From positions 1 through 38,946 of the IMG/VR virus record IMGVR_UViG_3300023202_000230: a DNA stretch of 38,946 nucleotides, one strand, 5' to 3'. Under the pieces are notes generated by a model, which was given only the letters and a program-made list of their open reading frames with translations, had not been told where the DNA came from and ran no database searches. This DNA comes from a virus. This document shows positions 14,913 to 23,755 of the stretch, in pieces. The stretch's first letter is position 1; every line of letters begins with the position of its first letter. The position numbers and the translations under genes were made by a program.

Positions 14913-15622
14913 TGATAATCACTGCTCCAACTGGTCTGTATAATTCAATAATACCTAAATCTGCTACAGATTCTGGCAATTATACTTTTACTATTTCTAA
15001 TAATAGCCCACCTAGATCATCCGGCACATTTGTACAGTTACCATCTCCAGAAATTATCAGGAAGCAGCCTGATAGAGTATTCACTAAGGGTCAAAAGAGA
15101 TCATTTTTAGGTAAGTTAGTTTACGATGTAACTGTGCCTGGACCAGCTATAACAGGTAGTGGAACATTACAATTTGATATTGGCGATGTGTTAGAATTTG
15201 GTGATACTGACACGACAACTAGTGACCCATTCGCCCTGTCTGTGGAACAAATTAGACAAGATCTTAAAGCTATTGATTTTGAATCTGCTGGATTGACAGA
15301 AGACGAGTATATTCAGTTAAGAGAAGCTTCAGAAAAGCGTATAGATGAAATAACTAGTAGAATAGCTGAAGTAAGTTCAGAATTGAACACTAATAAAGAG
15401 TCTATTCGTAGAAATCAATCTAATATAAATAATTCTAAGTCATTGCTGGATAATATAATTCTTGTGCTTGGTGATAATAGTGTGCAAGCACAAAAAGTTA
15501 AAAATAATTTAAATAAACTAGACGATGAGAAGAATGAATTGTTATTGGTTCGTAGTGATTTGCAATCATCTTTAAGCGATCTTAGAAGTGAATTGCAGAA
15601 AGTTCGTGAGGTAGTAAGATAA
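14912..15622 (+). CDS. Baseplate-region protein with C-terminal coiled coil (236 aa)
   Basis: No family recognised. The N-terminal 110 residues are beta-like and Ser/Thr/Pro-rich. Residues about 115-236 form long helices with heptad character (EASEKRIDEITSRIAEVSSEL, KNNLNKLDDEKNELLLVRSDL), a probable coiled coil. The start overlaps the gp5 stop by 1 nt, and the stop overlaps the gp25 start by 1 nt, so it is made with the baseplate proteins and is probably a baseplate wedge or spike-associated component. Confidence 0.65.
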   Translation: MIITAPTGLYNSIIPKSATDSGNYTFTISNNSPPRSSGTFVQLPSPEIIRKQPDRVFTKGQKRSFLGKLVYDVTVPGPAITGSGTLQFDIGDVLEFGDTDTTTSDPFALSVEQIRQDLKAIDFESAGLTEDEYIQLREASEKRIDEITSRIAEVSSELNTNKESIRRNQSNINNSKSLLDNIILVLGDNSVQAQKVKNNLNKLDDEKNELLLVRSDLQSSLSDLRSELQKVREVVR

Positions 15623-16074
15623 TGGCAACTTGGTATGGTCCTAGCTTCCCATTTTTTCGTGGAAATACTATACTAGGTTCTACTTCTCAAGTTTTACCAA
15701 GACAAGAAGATAGTAGGTTAATAAGGAACAATTTCATTCAGGGAATTTTGACAAATAAGGGAGAGAGAGTTTTTAGGCCTTCGTTTGGTGGTAATGTTTT
15801 TAATTTTCTGTTTGAGCAAAATGATGCCCAGTCTAGAACTGAATTAGAAAGCTCAATAGTAGAACAAGCTGGAATCTATCATCCTAGAATAATAATAAAC
15901 AATATTGACATTAGCCAACCTAATGATAGCCCAAATTCTGTTGTTGTTAAAATATTTGGAAGAACAAGTTTAGATGCAACTAATGTTAAAGATTTGTTAG
16001 TTAGGTTTATGGTTCCAATAGCTGGTTCGATTGGTCAGAATTCTACCAGAAATCCATTAGGATCAACATCATGA
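15622..16074 (+). CDS. 25: Baseplate wedge protein gp25-like
   Basis: This 150-residue protein shows the gp25/gpW pattern: DSRLIRNNFIQGILTNKGERVFRPSFGG near residues 31-58, FNFLFEQND, and a later IIINNIDISQPNDSPNSVVVKIFGR strand pair. gp25 belongs to the contractile-injection sheath-initiator family that joins the wedge to the first sheath ring. Length agrees with T4 gp25 (132 aa) and relatives. It sits between the spike operon and gp6, as is common in T4-like phages. Confidence 0.88.
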   Translation: MATWYGPSFPFFRGNTILGSTSQVLPRQEDSRLIRNNFIQGILTNKGERVFRPSFGGNVFNFLFEQNDAQSRTELESSIVEQAGIYHPRIIINNIDISQPNDSPNSVVVKIFGRTSLDATNVKDLLVRFMVPIAGSIGQNSTRNPLGSTS

Positions 16075-17759
16075 ATGAATTTAATACCATTATCGATCTT
16101 CCGATTAGTCCAGAAGAAATAGGTGTAAGTTTACCGCCTAGTAAATTACGTCGTATTGATTTTTCTGCCCTGGATTTTGAAGCTCTCAGGAGAATGGGTG
16201 TTGAATACGTTAGAACTTATTTTCCCGATGACTTTAATGATTTCACTGTTAGTAATGGATTTATTCTATTCCTAGAAATAGTGTCCGCTGTTGGCAATGC
16301 TATTTCAGAAAGATCTGACATTATAGCCGACGAGTCATTTTTGCCTACGGCGCAGTCTAGAACAGCAGTTTCTAATCATTTAGAATTAATTGGCCAGTCT
16401 ATTCGTAGAGCATCAGCAGCTACTGTTAATGTTGAATGTAGTTTGGCCGTTCCAGCTGCATTTGATGTGTCAATACCTGCTGGTTTGGCTTTTACTGTTT
16501 CTGGTCCAGATGGTTCTCCTATTGTATATGAATTATATAGTGCACCGGGTGATTATAATACTAATCTGGTAATTCCAAAAGGAAAGCGTGGGATTATTGG
16601 TTTTGCTGTTGAAGGAAGGTTTGCATCTCCAATAACACAAATAAGCAATGGTGAGCCAAATCAATTTGTCGATATTGTTGGCTCTAGCATATTGCAAAGT
16701 CCAATAACGGTTGAAATTGCTAGTGGTTCAACTTCTATTATGTGGTCAAGAGTTGATTTTATAGAGCAGTCTGATGCAAATGATGAGGTTTTTGAAGTTA
16801 GATTTTTAGAAGATAGAATCAGGGTCGTTTTTGGTGATGATCAAAATGGTAAGATACCAATATCTGGACAGGTAATAACAGTAAATCACAGATCAGGCGG
16901 CGGCATAAGGGGTCGTATAGGTTCTGGTATAATAAATGAAACCAGGCCTATATCACAGGATGGATTTGCAACTCAGACTGTTCTTTTTAGGAATCTTGAA
17001 CCATCAGTTGGTGGTCAGGATATAGAATCATTGAGAAGCGCTAAAAAGAGGGCTCCGAGAACATTTGCTGTTCATGATAATGTTGCAACATCAGAAGATT
17101 ATATATCAGTTTCTGAAACTTTTGTGCATCCTGCTTTTGGATCTGTTCAGAAAGCTTCTGTATCTATAAGAACTGGTATTGACAATGATGTTGATGAAAT
17201 CATTAAAGCAATAAGATCAGCCCCAACAGAAGAAGAAGCTAAAAATTATTTGCTTGGTAATTATGTTAATAGAAATATAGTCGAGTTATATGTTTTGCAG
17301 GAGAATGACGACATACCAATAGCACCTAGCCGTGGTTTAAAAGAAGCTTTAAAGACAAGAATTGAAGATATAAATGTGTTTACTGATGAGGTTAGAGTAT
17401 TGGATGGGAGTATAAGACCTATTGATATAACGGCTACTATAACAGTATCTAGAAATGTTGATGCTACATTAGTGAAAGAACAAGTGGGTTTAGCTATAAG
17501 AAATGTTTTTGACATAAATGAGATTGAAATGGGTGAGGGATTTAATAGGAGTGATTTAATTAGAGCTATATCGAATGTTGATGGTGTTGCTGCTGTTGAT
17601 ATTTTTAAACCAGTAGATGATTTTCCTTCATTGGGAGTGATAGTTGATCCTAATATTCCTGTCGATGATAGACCTCAGGGTATTGGCGTTAATGAATTAT
17701 TCGTTCTTGGATCGCAAAATTTACAGTTCTTCTTGGAACGTGGTAATTTAAACACGTAA
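16071..17759 (+). CDS. 6: Baseplate wedge protein gp6/J-like
   Basis: This 562-residue protein has the baseplate J/gp6 architecture: N-terminal helical region (FSALDFEALRRMGVEYVRTYF, GFILFLEIVSAVGNAISERSDIIADESFLPTAQSR), a beta domain with IPAGLAFTVSG, FGDDQNGKIPISGQVITV, and a C-terminal part with VATSEDYISVSETF and ITATITVSRNVDATLVKEQV. It forms the iris-like dimers of the wedge and controls sheath contraction. The ATG overlaps the gp25 stop (ATGA). Confidence 0.88.
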   Translation: MNEFNTIIDLPISPEEIGVSLPPSKLRRIDFSALDFEALRRMGVEYVRTYFPDDFNDFTVSNGFILFLEIVSAVGNAISERSDIIADESFLPTAQSRTAVSNHLELIGQSIRRASAATVNVECSLAVPAAFDVSIPAGLAFTVSGPDGSPIVYELYSAPGDYNTNLVIPKGKRGIIGFAVEGRFASPITQISNGEPNQFVDIVGSSILQSPITVEIASGSTSIMWSRVDFIEQSDANDEVFEVRFLEDRIRVVFGDDQNGKIPISGQVITVNHRSGGGIRGRIGSGIINETRPISQDGFATQTVLFRNLEPSVGGQDIESLRSAKKRAPRTFAVHDNVATSEDYISVSETFVHPAFGSVQKASVSIRTGIDNDVDEIIKAIRSAPTEEEAKNYLLGNYVNRNIVELYVLQENDDIPIAPSRGLKEALKTRIEDINVFTDEVRVLDGSIRPIDITATITVSRNVDATLVKEQVGLAIRNVFDINEIEMGEGFNRSDLIRAISNVDGVAAVDIFKPVDDFPSLGVIVDPNIPVDDRPQGIGVNELFVLGSQNLQFFLERGNLNT

Positions 17760-17796
17760 ATTAAATTGTATTAGCATGTGATGTATTTAATGATGA

Positions 17797-18322
17797 ATGA
17801 AAAGTCATATTGTAAATGGTATTTCTAAATTAGATTACTATAATTGGTTATATGACAAATACATTACAGATAAATTAAGTCAATCAGCTATTGGCAAATT
17901 AGTTGGTAGATAATGATGATTTAGTTTGTGCTATAAGATTTAATAATAATCACAAATATGGATGGGAAATTAATAGATATTCTGCAAAATTGAATACTAG
18001 TGTTGTTGGTGGCACAAGTAAAATGTTAAAATACTTTAAGAAGATTGTAGATCCTGATGTTGTAGTAGCATATGCCGATAGAAGGTATTCATTTGGTGTT
18101 TTGTATACGATTTTGGGGTTTGAATTTGATGGAATTACTGATCCAATGTTTTGTTATGTTAAAAATAATAATGTTTATTCTAGGCAGTATTTTCAAGAAC
18201 ATAAACTAGATGATAGAATAAAAAATTTTGATCATAATTTATCTGTTGAACAGAATATGTTCAATAATGATTATAGAAGACTGTGGGATGCTGGCCATTT
18301 TAGATTTATTTGGAGAAAATAA
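17797..18322 (+). pseudogene. Remnant of a homing endonuclease gene (nuclease domain deleted)
   Basis: Two pieces of one gene are joined out of frame. Frame 17797-17913 encodes 38 residues with an HTH-like end (YITDKLSQSAIGKLVGR). A second frame, open from TTG 17903, encodes a 139-residue domain (YGWEINRYSAKLNTSVVGG, VAYADRRYSFGVLYTILGF, FNNDYRRLWDAGHF) that is the C-terminal domain of the homing endonucleases at 20788, 28685 and 36265. The Vsr-like nuclease core and the zinc repeats that should lie between are missing. It lies directly after gp6 and before the gp13 neck gene. Confidence 0.8.
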
Positions 18323-18332
18323 AAAATAAATT

Positions 18333-19082
18333 ATGATTTGTGGACCAAATGGGCCTGGTGGTCAAGGTTGTGGCGCTGTATTGAAATTGAATACTAATCC
18401 GACTAAGCTTGAAGTATTAGCTCATTTTGGTCATCCTAATGTAAGAGTTGAGATAACAGAAGAACAATTTGAGACAATATTTAGAAGTGCTGGTGACTTC
18501 ATAGCCGGATTTTTCCCGTTCGAGGAGCAGATTGCCACTTTTTATACCAAGCCATTGGTTAATGAGTATGATTTGCCACCTAATGCCTATTGGATCAAAC
18601 AAGTAAAATGGGATCCAGCGGTTACCAGGATTGGTGATATTTTTGGTGCAGAGTCGTTTTTATTCAACATAGGAAACATAACCGGGTTACAAGGCCTTCT
18701 TCTCGATTATCATTTAATTCAACATTATCGCAAGTTCAGTCAGAGAATTCTAGCAACAGAAGGAAGATGGGAAGTAAAGGGTAATAATAAAATAAGGCTT
18801 TTACCGATACCACGCGGTACTTTCCCTGTTTTTGTTGAGTATTTTCCATGCGTTGAGAGTTTTAGAACACCATGGGCTAGGGAATTATTGCGCAGATATA
18901 TGATTGCCGAAGCATCTATGATAATTGGTCACACCAGGTCAAGACGTGCTCTCCCGACACCCGACGGTGGCACAACTACGTTCAATGGGGAGGATTTATT
19001 AAGTTGGGGAAGGGATGAGAAACGTAGGGTTGAAGAAGATGCTATCAAGTTCGGAGAGCCACCTGGCATATATCCTTATTAG
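18333..19082 (+). CDS. 13: Neck protein gp13-like
   Basis: This 249-residue protein compares well by eye with T4 gp13: LEVLAHFGHPNVRVEITEEQFE (T4: LRRLGAPIINVELTPDQIY), LLDYHLIQHYRKFSQRILA, RLLPIPRGTFPVFVEYFP (T4: YDLIIVESW), and a C-terminal ARELLRRYMIAEASMIIG ... NGEDLLSWGRDEKRRVEEDAI ... PPGIYPY, matching the T4 end (GQRLIEEARLEKEALREE...PPFGI). It closes the head and joins it to the tail. Its location before gp14- and gp15-like genes agrees with T4 order. No ribosome site; the start follows an AT-rich AAAAAATAAATT. Confidence 0.75.
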   Translation: MICGPNGPGGQGCGAVLKLNTNPTKLEVLAHFGHPNVRVEITEEQFETIFRSAGDFIAGFFPFEEQIATFYTKPLVNEYDLPPNAYWIKQVKWDPAVTRIGDIFGAESFLFNIGNITGLQGLLLDYHLIQHYRKFSQRILATEGRWEVKGNNKIRLLPIPRGTFPVFVEYFPCVESFRTPWARELLRRYMIAEASMIIGHTRSRRALPTPDGGTTTFNGEDLLSWGRDEKRRVEEDAIKFGEPPGIYPY

Positions 19083-19093
19083 TTGTAGTCTTT

Positions 19094-20545
19094 GTGGTAT
19101 ATAGATATACTGTGGAATTCATCCCAATAGATTTAGACGATCTTAAAAAAGATTATTTGAACGGTGAATCTTTACGATCTCTTGCACGTAAACATAATAC
19201 TTCGAAATTAACTATAAAACGTAAGTTGAATAAAGCTGGAGTAGATGTTTTATCTTCTAGCGAATATATTGCTAAATATAATATTCAACATGCTAATAAA
19301 TCGTCAAATAGATATGAGTATAACGATGATAACATCATTAAGTTGTACCATGATGGAATGTCAATAAATCAGATAATTAATGAATTTGGTGTGTCTGAGC
19401 CTTCAGTTCGCAAATTAATAAACAACAAGAGAACTATTGATAAACAATATATATCAAATAGGTTTTGTTCTATTTATGAAAAGGTTAAACCAGAATTTAT
19501 AAACCACAGCCATTTACATGATCTGTACCATAATAAAAAATGGTCAATAACAGACATATCTAATTTTTATTCTTATGATGAAGAGGTTGTTAGAAGAGCT
19601 TTTATTAAATATGGCATAGACAGAAGAAATATGGCCGAAGCGTCGTTAGTGAATTGGGAGAAGAATAATTATAGATCATCATTGGAAAGGATAGTAAAGG
19701 TTATTCTAGATGATAATAGTATTAAAAATGAAAAGTTTGTGCATGGTGGCTACGAGTTTGATTTTTTAATTGATGATAGATTACTTGTTGAAGTTAATGG
19801 GCTGTTTTACCATTTGAATTGTGACAAGAAGGTGATCAGAGATAAAGACAAATACGATTATTGGTTGAATAATTTAAAGAACAAGTATGATTTTAAATTG
19901 TTGTGGGAGCATTTTGCCAAATCTAATGGCTCTTTATATGATCTTTTGAATTCATGGTTGTGCTTTAGAGTTATTACGGTCGATAAATCAAAAATTACAT
20001 TCAGTAGAATTTCTTATGGTGAGGCTGATTTATTTTGCAGGTCTTACCATTATCATAGGAAAACTAGAAAAGGTGATTATTATGGTGCTTTTTATAATAA
20101 TAAATTAATAGCTGTTGCGGTGTTTTCATCAGTGACTAGGAAGCAATCAGCCGACAGACTTGGCATTAGTTCAAATAGGATTAGAGAATTGTCTAGATTC
20201 TGCATAAATGGATCATATAGATCAGAAAACCTAGCTTCATTTATACTTTCAAGGTTTGAAAAGTTGTTTTCTATCAATAATTCGGATATTTGTTGCTTAT
20301 TGACTTTTGCTGATCAAACAGAGGGGCATGTTGGAACAATATACAGGGCTACTAATTGGAAGATCGATGGTATGTCAAGGGAATCATATTTTTATGAAAA
20401 AGATGGAATGAGATGGCATAAGAAGACTATTTGGCAAAATGCTAAATGCTTGGGAATGAAGGAATGTGAATTTTCCAACATGTTTGGATTAAATCAAATT
20501 AAAACTTTAAAGAAATATAGGTTTATCAAATATATTAATAAATGA
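19094..20545 (+). CDS. Homing endonuclease, HTH repeats plus Vsr-like nuclease
   Basis: The 483-residue protein begins with three helix-turn-helix repeats (about residues 10-45 LRSLARKHNTSKLTIKRKL, 75-112 INQIINEFGVSEPSVRKLI, 135-175 ITDISNFYSYDEEVVRRAF). Next is a Vsr/EDxHD-type nuclease core: GGYEFDFLIDDRLLVEVNGLFYHL, then DKYDYWLNNLKNKYDFKLLWEH. It ends in a GNAT-like C-terminal domain (YGAFYNNKLIAVAVF, IRELSRFCINGSYRSENLASF). It is expected to cut an allele lacking the gene near the gp13 locus. The start is uncertain: GTG 19094 or GTG 19112. It fits between gp13 and the next ORF with 11 nt and a 4-nt overlap. Confidence 0.82.
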   Translation: MVYRYTVEFIPIDLDDLKKDYLNGESLRSLARKHNTSKLTIKRKLNKAGVDVLSSSEYIAKYNIQHANKSSNRYEYNDDNIIKLYHDGMSINQIINEFGVSEPSVRKLINNKRTIDKQYISNRFCSIYEKVKPEFINHSHLHDLYHNKKWSITDISNFYSYDEEVVRRAFIKYGIDRRNMAEASLVNWEKNNYRSSLERIVKVILDDNSIKNEKFVHGGYEFDFLIDDRLLVEVNGLFYHLNCDKKVIRDKDKYDYWLNNLKNKYDFKLLWEHFAKSNGSLYDLLNSWLCFRVITVDKSKITFSRISYGEADLFCRSYHYHRKTRKGDYYGAFYNNKLIAVAVFSSVTRKQSADRLGISSNRIRELSRFCINGSYRSENLASFILSRFEKLFSINNSDICCLLTFADQTEGHVGTIYRATNWKIDGMSRESYFYEKDGMRWHKKTIWQNAKCLGMKECEFSNMFGLNQIKTLKKYRFIKYINK

Positions 20546-20784
20546 GACTATGTTATATAAATGAAAATGATAGACGGCCGGTACTACACCACCGTGAAGT
20601 ATTGGGAAGTCTTTTCACCGATAAGCCATTATCTTCCTTGGCTTTAGAACCAAATGAAAATGGTATTGAAGAATTAGAAGATGATTTAGGGGATGAACTA
20701 GATAAATCTTATTTTGGTAGATCTTCTAATTTTCATCGTTTGAATACATTTGGTAATGATGATATTAGAGGTAGCCAAAAGTGA
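20542..20784 (+). CDS. Small acidic unknown protein (80 aa)
   Basis: Not recognised. The N-terminus is basic/mixed, the middle acidic (GIEELEDDLGDELDK). It lies between two homing endonuclease genes and its start ATG overlaps the stop of the first (ATGA), so it is either a native tail/neck-region gene now separated from its operon or a piece left by the insertions. No ribosome site is clear. Confidence 0.5.
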   Translation: MRLCYINENDRRPVLHHREVLGSLFTDKPLSSLALEPNENGIEELEDDLGDELDKSYFGRSSNFHRLNTFGNDDIRGSQK

Positions 20785-20787
20785 ATA

Positions 20788-22440
20788 CTAATTTGTGCAC
20801 CATATTAGTTTGATATTGCCACAATCCCATAGTCTTCTATATCCATTGTTAAACATATTTTGTGCTTCTGACAAATTTGTATCGAAATTATTCAATCTGT
20901 GTTTTAACTTATGTTTTTGGTATTGTTTCCTGGTGTACAAATTTGATCCTTTGACATATTGATAATTTGGGCTAGTGTTTGTGGCATATTTAAATCCTAG
21001 ATTTTTATAAATATTATTGTCTGTGCTGCTATGATATCGCCTATCAACATAACAAATAATAAGTTTTGGTTTATGGTTGTTTAGAAATTCTTTGAATAGT
21101 TTATTGGCTCCTCCTGCAATTGTTGTGTTTAGTTGTGTTGCCAATCTGTTTAATTCCCACATGTTTTGTTTTTTAGTTAATCCAATATACTGAACTAGTT
21201 TATTTTTATAGAATAAACCATATTTCGCTGTTGATCCGATGTATCCTTGGATATGATTATCATTTAGAAATTTTTTTGATTCTTTTGGCGATAATGGTCT
21301 TACTGCGCATTGTTCAATAGGTATCTGATTGTTTATTAATTTTAGTTTATTATTTAATATTGAAAGTATTATTTCCTGTTTATTTGTTATATCATAATCT
21401 AATAAATGAATCAATCTGATATTTAATTTTTCACATCTTTTGGTTTTTTCTAAATGTTTTGTTTTATCTTGTTTGGATTCTAAATGGTTATATGAATGCC
21501 AATATATCCCATTAATTTCAATGGCTAAATCATGATTTGGTATTATTATATCAAGTTCTTTAGGATGTATTATAACTCTATTATTTATTTCGTAATTAAT
21601 ATTACTATCGCTTAAATAATTACATATAAATGAGTGGCATGATGATATATTACACTTTTGGCATCCTGATCCTTTTAAATGGACACCAGCATTTTGTGTG
21701 AAATTTCCATGGTATGGGCATGTTATTGTAATATCGTCTTTTAATTTAGCATATTTTGTTATGCTGTATTGATATTTATTTTGATGAACTTGATATGCTC
21801 TCTGGATGTAGTTTTTAATTCCTAGTGATAATCTTGTGCTAGCATTATTATAATGACATTTTGGACATCCATTTCCAACAAGATGGCGTGCTGGCCTTTG
21901 TTTGAATGCTCCGTGTTTTTTGCATATTAATTTTACTTTGGTATTACTATTTGTATATTCAACCTCATGATAATAATATTTATTACCATGAATCTGGATG
22001 GCCTTATGAATGAATTTACTTTTATTATCAGAAAATTTTTTAGATAATAAGTCATATTTGCATTTTTTGCAACCGTTGTTTCTGAGGTGCCCTTGTGGTG
22101 TTTGTTCAAATTCACCGTGGTATGGACATATTATGGTAACTTTAGTTAAGTTGTTTTGATATTTTACTTTAGAATAATCGTATTTATTATTGTGTTTCTT
22201 ATTTGCTTTTTGGATAAATTGTTGTGTGGTGCTGGAATTTTGTTTTTTTATTTTATCAATATGGCATTTGAAACATCCATTTTTACATGTTAGATGAGCA
22301 TTTGGACTTTGTTGAAATGGCCCATGCTTCTTGCATGTTATTGTTAATTTTTCTTTGTATTTTGTATAGATAGATTTAGAATAATCATACTTATTACCAT
22401 GAATCTCTTTTGCTTTTTGGATAAATTTTTTAGTATTCAT
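20788..22440 (-). CDS. Homing endonuclease with four zinc-knuckle repeats and Vsr-like nuclease
   Basis: The 550-residue protein has four N-terminal repeats of about 60 residues, each with the form F-I-x-KA-x-x-x-H-x-NKY-x-Y, then I-x-C-x-x-HG-x-F-x-Q and HL...GC-x-KC (DUF723-type DNA-binding repeats). A Vsr/EDxHD-like nuclease follows (ELDIIIPNHDLAIEINGIYWHS, KTKRCEKLNIRLIHLLDYD). The C-terminal GNAT-like domain has WELNRLATQLNTTIAGGANK and YVDRRYHSS, ending FNNGYRRLWDCGNIKLIW. ATG 22440 is preferred to TTG 22443. The gene lies antisense inside the neck gene region, its start facing the gene at 22463 across 22 nt. Confidence 0.88.
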   Translation of the reverse strand: MNTKKFIQKAKEIHGNKYDYSKSIYTKYKEKLTITCKKHGPFQQSPNAHLTCKNGCFKCHIDKIKKQNSSTTQQFIQKANKKHNNKYDYSKVKYQNNLTKVTIICPYHGEFEQTPQGHLRNNGCKKCKYDLLSKKFSDNKSKFIHKAIQIHGNKYYYHEVEYTNSNTKVKLICKKHGAFKQRPARHLVGNGCPKCHYNNASTRLSLGIKNYIQRAYQVHQNKYQYSITKYAKLKDDITITCPYHGNFTQNAGVHLKGSGCQKCNISSCHSFICNYLSDSNINYEINNRVIIHPKELDIIIPNHDLAIEINGIYWHSYNHLESKQDKTKHLEKTKRCEKLNIRLIHLLDYDITNKQEIILSILNNKLKLINNQIPIEQCAVRPLSPKESKKFLNDNHIQGYIGSTAKYGLFYKNKLVQYIGLTKKQNMWELNRLATQLNTTIAGGANKLFKEFLNNHKPKLIICYVDRRYHSSTDNNIYKNLGFKYATNTSPNYQYVKGSNLYTRKQYQKHKLKHRLNNFDTNLSEAQNMFNNGYRRLWDCGNIKLIWCTN

Positions 22441-22462
22441 CAATGATTTTCAAATTTAATAT

Positions 22463-22885
22463 ATGACAATAGTCATAAAAAATCGTTTGCTGGTTATTGG
22501 TAATAAGCTAAGGGTGCCAATGTTTGAACCCCTATCGGAACAAACGACTAATAATTTGTCAATTGCTTTGCAGGGTGCTAATACATACATAGATCTAGAT
22601 GTAGCTTTGGAATTGATACCGGAGTCTAAAGTTGTTATTACCCATAATGCTGGCCCTACTGCTGGATCTTTTGGATTCGATAAGTGGTTTGAACTTCCTA
22701 GTGGGCCTCCACCAGATGGCAATACATGCCCAAGCAATTGTATAAGAGATTATTATAAAATATTACAGGATCATGCAAGATTATCATTAACACCTTTGGA
22801 AAATTCAACATTGGCGGAAGAAAACAATGACTTTAATCAATTTGGCCAGTGTGATTTCCAAGATTTTGAAAGTGGGTTAGCATGA
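22463..22885 (+). CDS. Unknown protein in neck region (140 aa)
   Basis: Not recognised. It begins MTIVIKNRLLVIGNKL, has a hydrophobic DLDVALELIPESKVVITHNAG stretch, a Pro/Gly-rich loop and a polar tail. Its stop overlaps the start of the gp14-like gene (ATGA), so it is probably a virion or tail-assembly protein made with the neck proteins. The start is preceded by TTTAATAT without a ribosome site. Confidence 0.55.
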   Translation: MTIVIKNRLLVIGNKLRVPMFEPLSEQTTNNLSIALQGANTYIDLDVALELIPESKVVITHNAGPTAGSFGFDKWFELPSGPPPDGNTCPSNCIRDYYKILQDHARLSLTPLENSTLAEENNDFNQFGQCDFQDFESGLA

Positions 22886-23457
22886 GCGATTTTCAAGAAT
22901 ATAGCAGCATAGATCAGCAGCCAGATCACAGAGATCCGGACAAATCGTTAATCTCCATATTTGATCAAAATAATCCGGACATAGCTTTCATGGAGCGTGA
23001 GGCTTTTAACCATATTCATGAGTCAGGAGCTTTAACTAAAGTATATCTGCGCACTAATGATCTTGGTAGCGTAGATGATGTATGGGAAGAAGATGCTAAT
23101 CCGATTTATGATCAACCTGTTAATATAAAAGGACAATTTGTCCCCGAGAAGATGAGTGTTGCATTGAATAAGTTTGGTATTGAGAATAATTCAAAATTTG
23201 AAGTTAATTATTCTCGTGCTGAATTGTTGTCGCTGTTTGGTCCTAGACTGATTAGAAGTGGTGATGTAATACAGATACCACATAATACTTTAATACAGAC
23301 ACAAAATACTGAGTTCATTGATGGTCAACTAGGACTAGCCGATAAGTTCCGTGTTATTAGTGGGGCTGATGCTGGTAGTTTTAATTATCGTTGGCTGTAT
23401 TGGGTTGTATATGTAGAATTGTTGACTGGCAATTTTACTGTTCGGCCTTCTTCGTAG
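22882..23457 (+). CDS. Probable neck protein gp14-like
   Basis: The 191-residue protein resembles T4 gp14 in several places: a helix followed by GALTKVYLRTND, a mid-region EKMSVALNKFGIENNSKFEVNYSR (T4: NFGMQVQDEVTLSINP), then RSGDVIQIPHNT (T4: KEGDLIYFPMDN) and a C-terminal beta region with WVVYVELLTG. Its place between gp13-like and gp15-like genes fits the T4 order 13-14-15. It would form the second neck ring. The match is moderate. Confidence 0.5.
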   Translation: MSDFQEYSSIDQQPDHRDPDKSLISIFDQNNPDIAFMEREAFNHIHESGALTKVYLRTNDLGSVDDVWEEDANPIYDQPVNIKGQFVPEKMSVALNKFGIENNSKFEVNYSRAELLSLFGPRLIRSGDVIQIPHNTLIQTQNTEFIDGQLGLADKFRVISGADAGSFNYRWLYWVVYVELLTGNFTVRPSS

Positions 23458-23485
23458 TTGTAATGAATGATTCAAAGTTATAATA

Positions 23486-23755
23486 ATGGTTGAAATACAG
23501 ACTAATTGGGACCAAGTTAAACAACAGATGTTGAATGAGACATCTAAGGTATTGCGTGATTTTAATAAAAATGTAATAAATGATTTTGAAAACAGACTTA
23601 GGGAAAAAGGCATAGATGGTTCTAAAATTTCTAGGTCATTTGATAGGATATCGTTTATTACAGATGACTTGCAAGAATATCAGACTGGTAAAGTGTATTT
23701 TGATGAAGTTTATAATGAAGTCAGCAATGATAAATGGCTGGAGTCGATAAGATGA
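23486..23755 (+). CDS. Small helical unknown protein (89 aa)
   Basis: Not recognised. A charged helix (VKQQMLNETSKVLRDFNKNV, then FENRLREKGID) suggests a small structural or chaperone protein. It overlaps the gp15-like gene by 4 nt. No strong ribosome site precedes ATG 23486; TATAATA is directly upstream. Confidence 0.55.
   Translation: MVEIQTNWDQVKQQMLNETSKVLRDFNKNVINDFENRLREKGIDGSKISRSFDRISFITDDLQEYQTGKVYFDEVYNEVSNDKWLESIR

Noticed and set aside
20788-22440. Repeated cysteine/histidine units as a possible CRISPR-like or DNA repeat array
   Set aside because: The repeats exist at the protein level (zinc-knuckle domains) and are diverged in DNA; there are no spacers.
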